Origin: Hymenobacter rubripertinctus
GTDB lineage: Bacteria > Bacteroidota > Bacteroidia > Cytophagales > Hymenobacteraceae
Length of the DNA: 49,981 bases
Assembly (NCBI RefSeq): GCF_003583925.1
Contig: NZ_QYCN01000030.1
Coordinates: 1-49,981 of the forward strand
Direction of reading: 5' to 3'
In this document: piece after piece, positions 48,260 to 49,981 of the stretch
How the letters are laid out: the number at the start of each line of letters is the position of its first letter
Numbering within the stretch: the first letter of the stretch is position 1
Translations under genes and position numbers: made by a program
Notes under the pieces: model-generated
What the model saw: only the letters and a program-made list of their open reading frames with translations
What the model was told of the DNA's origin: nothing
The model's database searches: none

Positions 48260-48324
48260 ATGGCCGGACAGGAGTCAGGTCGCGAATAAGAAAGGCCAAA
48301 AACGATGATCCGACGACGATGCGC

Positions 48325-49467
48325 CTAGCGCTTGCCGGGGCGGCTCGCACCGCGGCTGCCCCGGGTGCTGGTTTTGCCCTTGGCCGGGCCGCCGCTGCCG
48401 GCTCCCTTGGCGGGCCGTTTGGTAGGGCCTTTGGGGCCGCTGGCCGGGCTGGCGGGTTTGCCCGGACGGGTGCCAGCCTTGCCGCTGGGCCGGCCCGAAC
48501 CAGCACTACGGCCGGCCGTGGACAGCTTTTTGGGGCCGGCTCCGGCCTTGGGCTTGCCCTTATCGAGCCACGTGCCCACGGGCAGGGTTTTGGTCGGGCG
48601 CGGCGCGGTTTCATCGTCGAAAGAAGGGCCGGAAGGAAGGCGGGAAATGGCGGGGCGGCTGGTGGCTGGCCGGGCCGTTTTGTGGCCCGGCCGGTCGCCC
48701 CACTGGTCGGCTGTGGATACTACTTTGCGGCGGCGGGGCACCGCGCCATCGTCAGTGCCGCTGGAGTGCTCAATCATCTCAAACAGCACCTTCAGCTCTT
48801 TGTCGCGCAGCTCGCGCCACTCGCCGGGGCCGAGGCCCTTGATACCGATGTTCATCACCCGGATGCGTTCGAGCTGGACCACTTCGTAGCCGAAATGCTC
48901 GCACATGCGCCGGATCTGGCGGTTCATGCCCTGGATGAGGGTGATACGGAAGATGTAGGGCGTCTCCTTGCTGACCTTGCACTTCTGGGTCATCACGCCC
49001 AGAATGGGCACGCCGCCCTGCATGGCCTCAATAAAATCGTCCTTGATAGGCTTGTCCACCATCACCACGTACTCCTTCTCGTGCTGGTTGCCGGCCCGTA
49101 GGATTTTGTTGACGATGTCGCCGTTGCTGGTGAGCAGAATCAAACCCTGCGACTCCTTATCGAGGCGGCCGATGGGGAAGATGCGCACTGAGTGCTTGAT
49201 GCTGCGGATGATGTTGTCGCGCACCGACGTATCGGTGGTCGTGACAATGCCCGGGGGCTTGTTGTAGGCAATGTACACGGCCTCTTCCTCGGGCCGGGGC
49301 TCGATGTGCATGCCGTTCACCACCACGCGGTCCTTGAGCGTCACCTGGTCGCCGACGCTGGCGCGCTTGCCGTTGACCAGCACGTTGCCCTGCTCGATAT
49401 GGCGGTCGGCTTCGCGGCGCGAGCACACGCCGCTTTCGCTGATGTATTTATTGAGACGGGTGGACAT
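48325..49467 (-). CDS. rluF: 23S rRNA pseudouridine synthase RluF
   Basis: 380 residues. An S4 RNA-binding domain (about 1-60: RLNKYISESGVCSRREADRH) precedes the RsuA/RluB-type catalytic domain (about 62-245) with the catalytic Asp103 in IFPIGRLDKESQGLILLTSN. NIIRSIKHS and EKEYVVMVDKPI favour RluF (U2604) over RluB/RluE. After about 250 there is a long disordered Lys/Pro/Gly/Ser-rich tail (KAGAGPKKLSTAGRSAGSGR and so on), which makes it longer than E. coli RluF (290). Such basic tails probably aid RNA binding. ATG 49467 is used; the frame opens at 49605, upstream of the promoter box at 49562-49569. Confidence 0.93.
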   Translation of the reverse strand: MSTRLNKYISESGVCSRREADRHIEQGNVLVNGKRASVGDQVTLKDRVVVNGMHIEPRPEEEAVYIAYNKPPGIVTTTDTSVRDNIIRSIKHSVRIFPIGRLDKESQGLILLTSNGDIVNKILRAGNQHEKEYVVMVDKPIKDDFIEAMQGGVPILGVMTQKCKVSKETPYIFRITLIQGMNRQIRRMCEHFGYEVVQLERIRVMNIGIKGLGPGEWRELRDKELKVLFEMIEHSSGTDDGAVPRRRKVVSTADQWGDRPGHKTARPATSRPAISRLPSGPSFDDETAPRPTKTLPVGTWLDKGKPKAGAGPKKLSTAGRSAGSGRPSGKAGTRPGKPASPASGPKGPTKRPAKGAGSGGPAKGKTSTRGSRGASRPGKR

Positions 49468-49529
49468 GGGCAGGTGGTGCTGGGGTCTTCGGGCCTGGGG
49501 CTTGGGGCTTGGGCCGGCGGTAAAAAAAG

Positions 49530-49560
49530 AGGCTGCCGACCCGAGAAGGGTCGGCAGCCT
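49530..49560 (-). terminator. Intrinsic terminator overlapping the rluF start region
   Basis: Perfect 13-bp arms (49530-49542 and 49548-49560; AGGCTGCCGACCC and complement), loop of five, then on the minus strand CTTTTTTTA. It begins one base after the -7 box of the rluF promoter, so a transcript starting there would lack part of the 5' arm. Confidence 0.85.
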
Positions 49561-49561
49561 G

Positions 49562-49569
49562 CAAAGGTA
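49562..49569 (-). promoter_or_regulatory. -7 box of rluF
   Basis: TACCTTTG on the minus strand, an exact TAnnTTTG match. A TTCC 21 bases upstream (49591-49594) may be the -33 box. ATG 49467 follows after about 90 bases. Confidence 0.6.
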
Positions 49570-49618
49570 CACCGTATCTAGGAGAGGGGTGGAAGAAGGG
49601 CGCAAATTCGCCGCATAT

Positions 49619-49870
49619 CTATGGTATCTTCTCTATCAAAACTGGAGTGCAGGTCTTAGGCCCACACTCACTGATTTTTACGTTCGAAGGGTCGAAGAAA
49701 TCAGAAACCGTGATTAATTTATATCCATCGATAAAACGGTCTGGCTGCTTCGTTATGTCGTCTTTCAACCTATTTCTTAGTTTACTGATGAAGAAACTGA
49801 CCCTGTCTGATGTGTCTTTGGATGAGCAGCCTTCCGTGTAAATTAGAACCATTTTATCGTTGATGGTCAC
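49619..49870 (-). CDS. AT-rich hypothetical protein, possibly a gene fragment
   Basis: 83 residues from GTG 49870; ATG 49852 is another start. The same frame stays open for 11 codons upstream (reading GRVKNDPPCYY) to a TAG, with no usual start there, which suggests a 5'-broken gene. It reads MVLIYTEGCSSKDTSDRVSF and KLRNRLKDDITKQPDRFIDG, ends LIEKIP, and is AT-rich compared with rluF. No family recognised. It may be the 3' part of the partial ORF at 49899-49979 after a frameshift. Confidence 0.45.
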   Translation of the reverse strand: MTINDKMVLIYTEGCSSKDTSDRVSFFISKLRNRLKDDITKQPDRFIDGYKLITVSDFFDPSNVKISECGPKTCTPVLIEKIP

Positions 49871-49898
49871 GTAATAGCAGGGAGGATCATTCTTTACT

Positions 49899-49979
49899 CT
49901 ACCCTACTATTTTAGTGGGTTGTCCACGAGCAAGATAGCGACTAAATACATCCAGTAGGTTCAGAATTTTGCGTGCCAG
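49899..49979 (-). CDS. 3' end of a partial ORF at the window edge
   Basis: Minus-strand frame entering from the right edge: LARKILNLLDVFSRYLARGQ then PTKIVG and TAG (49899-49901). Hydrophobic/basic helix; no family recognised. The next frame continues with R-V-K-N-D-P-P-C-Y-Y, so a single frameshift would join it to 49619-49870. Confidence 0.35.
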   Translation of the reverse strand: MARKILNLLDVFSRYLARGQPTKIVG

Positions 49980-49981
49980 CG

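Overview
The window looks like a chromosomal segment of a high-GC member of the Bacteroidota, most likely Hymenobacter or a close relative in the Hymenobacteraceae. The evidence is a C-terminal type IX secretion sorting domain, promoters of the Bacteroidota type (TTTG or TTCG, 20-23 bp, then TAnnTTTG), FG-GAP/ASPIC and FAS1 surface proteins, PD40-OmpA lipid-anchored style envelope proteins, and GC-rich codon use that creates long antisense shadow ORFs. No rRNA, tRNA, CRISPR array, phage module or complete insertion sequence is visible. The genus is an inference.

Layout. 1-1.2 kb: the right end of an IS5-family element abuts a glycoside hydrolase lacking its N-terminal half. 1.2-10.5 kb: housekeeping and stress genes (nhaA, sbcD, a lipoprotein, a CstB-like persulfide dioxygenase-rhodanese, a Spy-like periplasmic protein, an amino-acid permease, a DUF2945 protein, a LuxR-type response regulator). 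10.7-12.8 kb: a ricin-PD40-OmpA envelope protein. 12.8-19.8 kb: a minus-strand cluster that reads as one unit: speD, a DUF4178 zinc-ribbon membrane protein, a small membrane protein, DUF350, a membrane-embedded aminopropyltransferase, a Tat-exported FAD amine oxidase-like protein, and a polytopic His-rich membrane protein. It resembles a membrane-associated polyamine-type modification system and is the most interesting locus here. 20-27 kb: an alpha/beta hydrolase with Gly at its nucleophile position, a FAS1 lipoprotein, an outer-membrane barrel, aspartate ammonia-lyase and a GT39-type glycosyltransferase. 27.4-30.1 kb: lysC-lysA (lysine/DAP pathway). 30.2-32.6 kb: a candidate microprotein, a barrel protein and an M28 peptidase.

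32.8-40.5 kb: a biotin locus on the minus strand: bioB, (hypothetical), bioF, then an AT-rich ClC channel gene that splits the locus, then bioD, bioA and a FabF-like ketosynthase that overlaps bioA. The usual pimeloyl-ACP genes bioC and bioH are not seen. 40.7-43.2 kb: a YiaA-like membrane protein and a T9SS cargo protein. 43.6-48.3 kb: a 1109-residue FG-GAP/ASPIC lipoprotein translationally coupled to a vanadium-haloperoxidase/PAP2-like lipoprotein. 48.3-49.5 kb: rluF. The right edge holds AT-rich gene fragments.

A second theme is intergenic palindromes. A GTCATGCTGAGC family occurs three times (1103, 28585, 39335); related GTCATTCAGAGC and GTCATCCTGCGC forms lie at 17.7 and 8.46 kb; large unrelated inverted repeats lie at 35383 and 38900; and CAGTTGTCAGTTG-type slippage repeats lie at 17.66, 23.8 and 40.5 kb. 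A similar repeat has entered a coding sequence, the ketosynthase gene, in frame.
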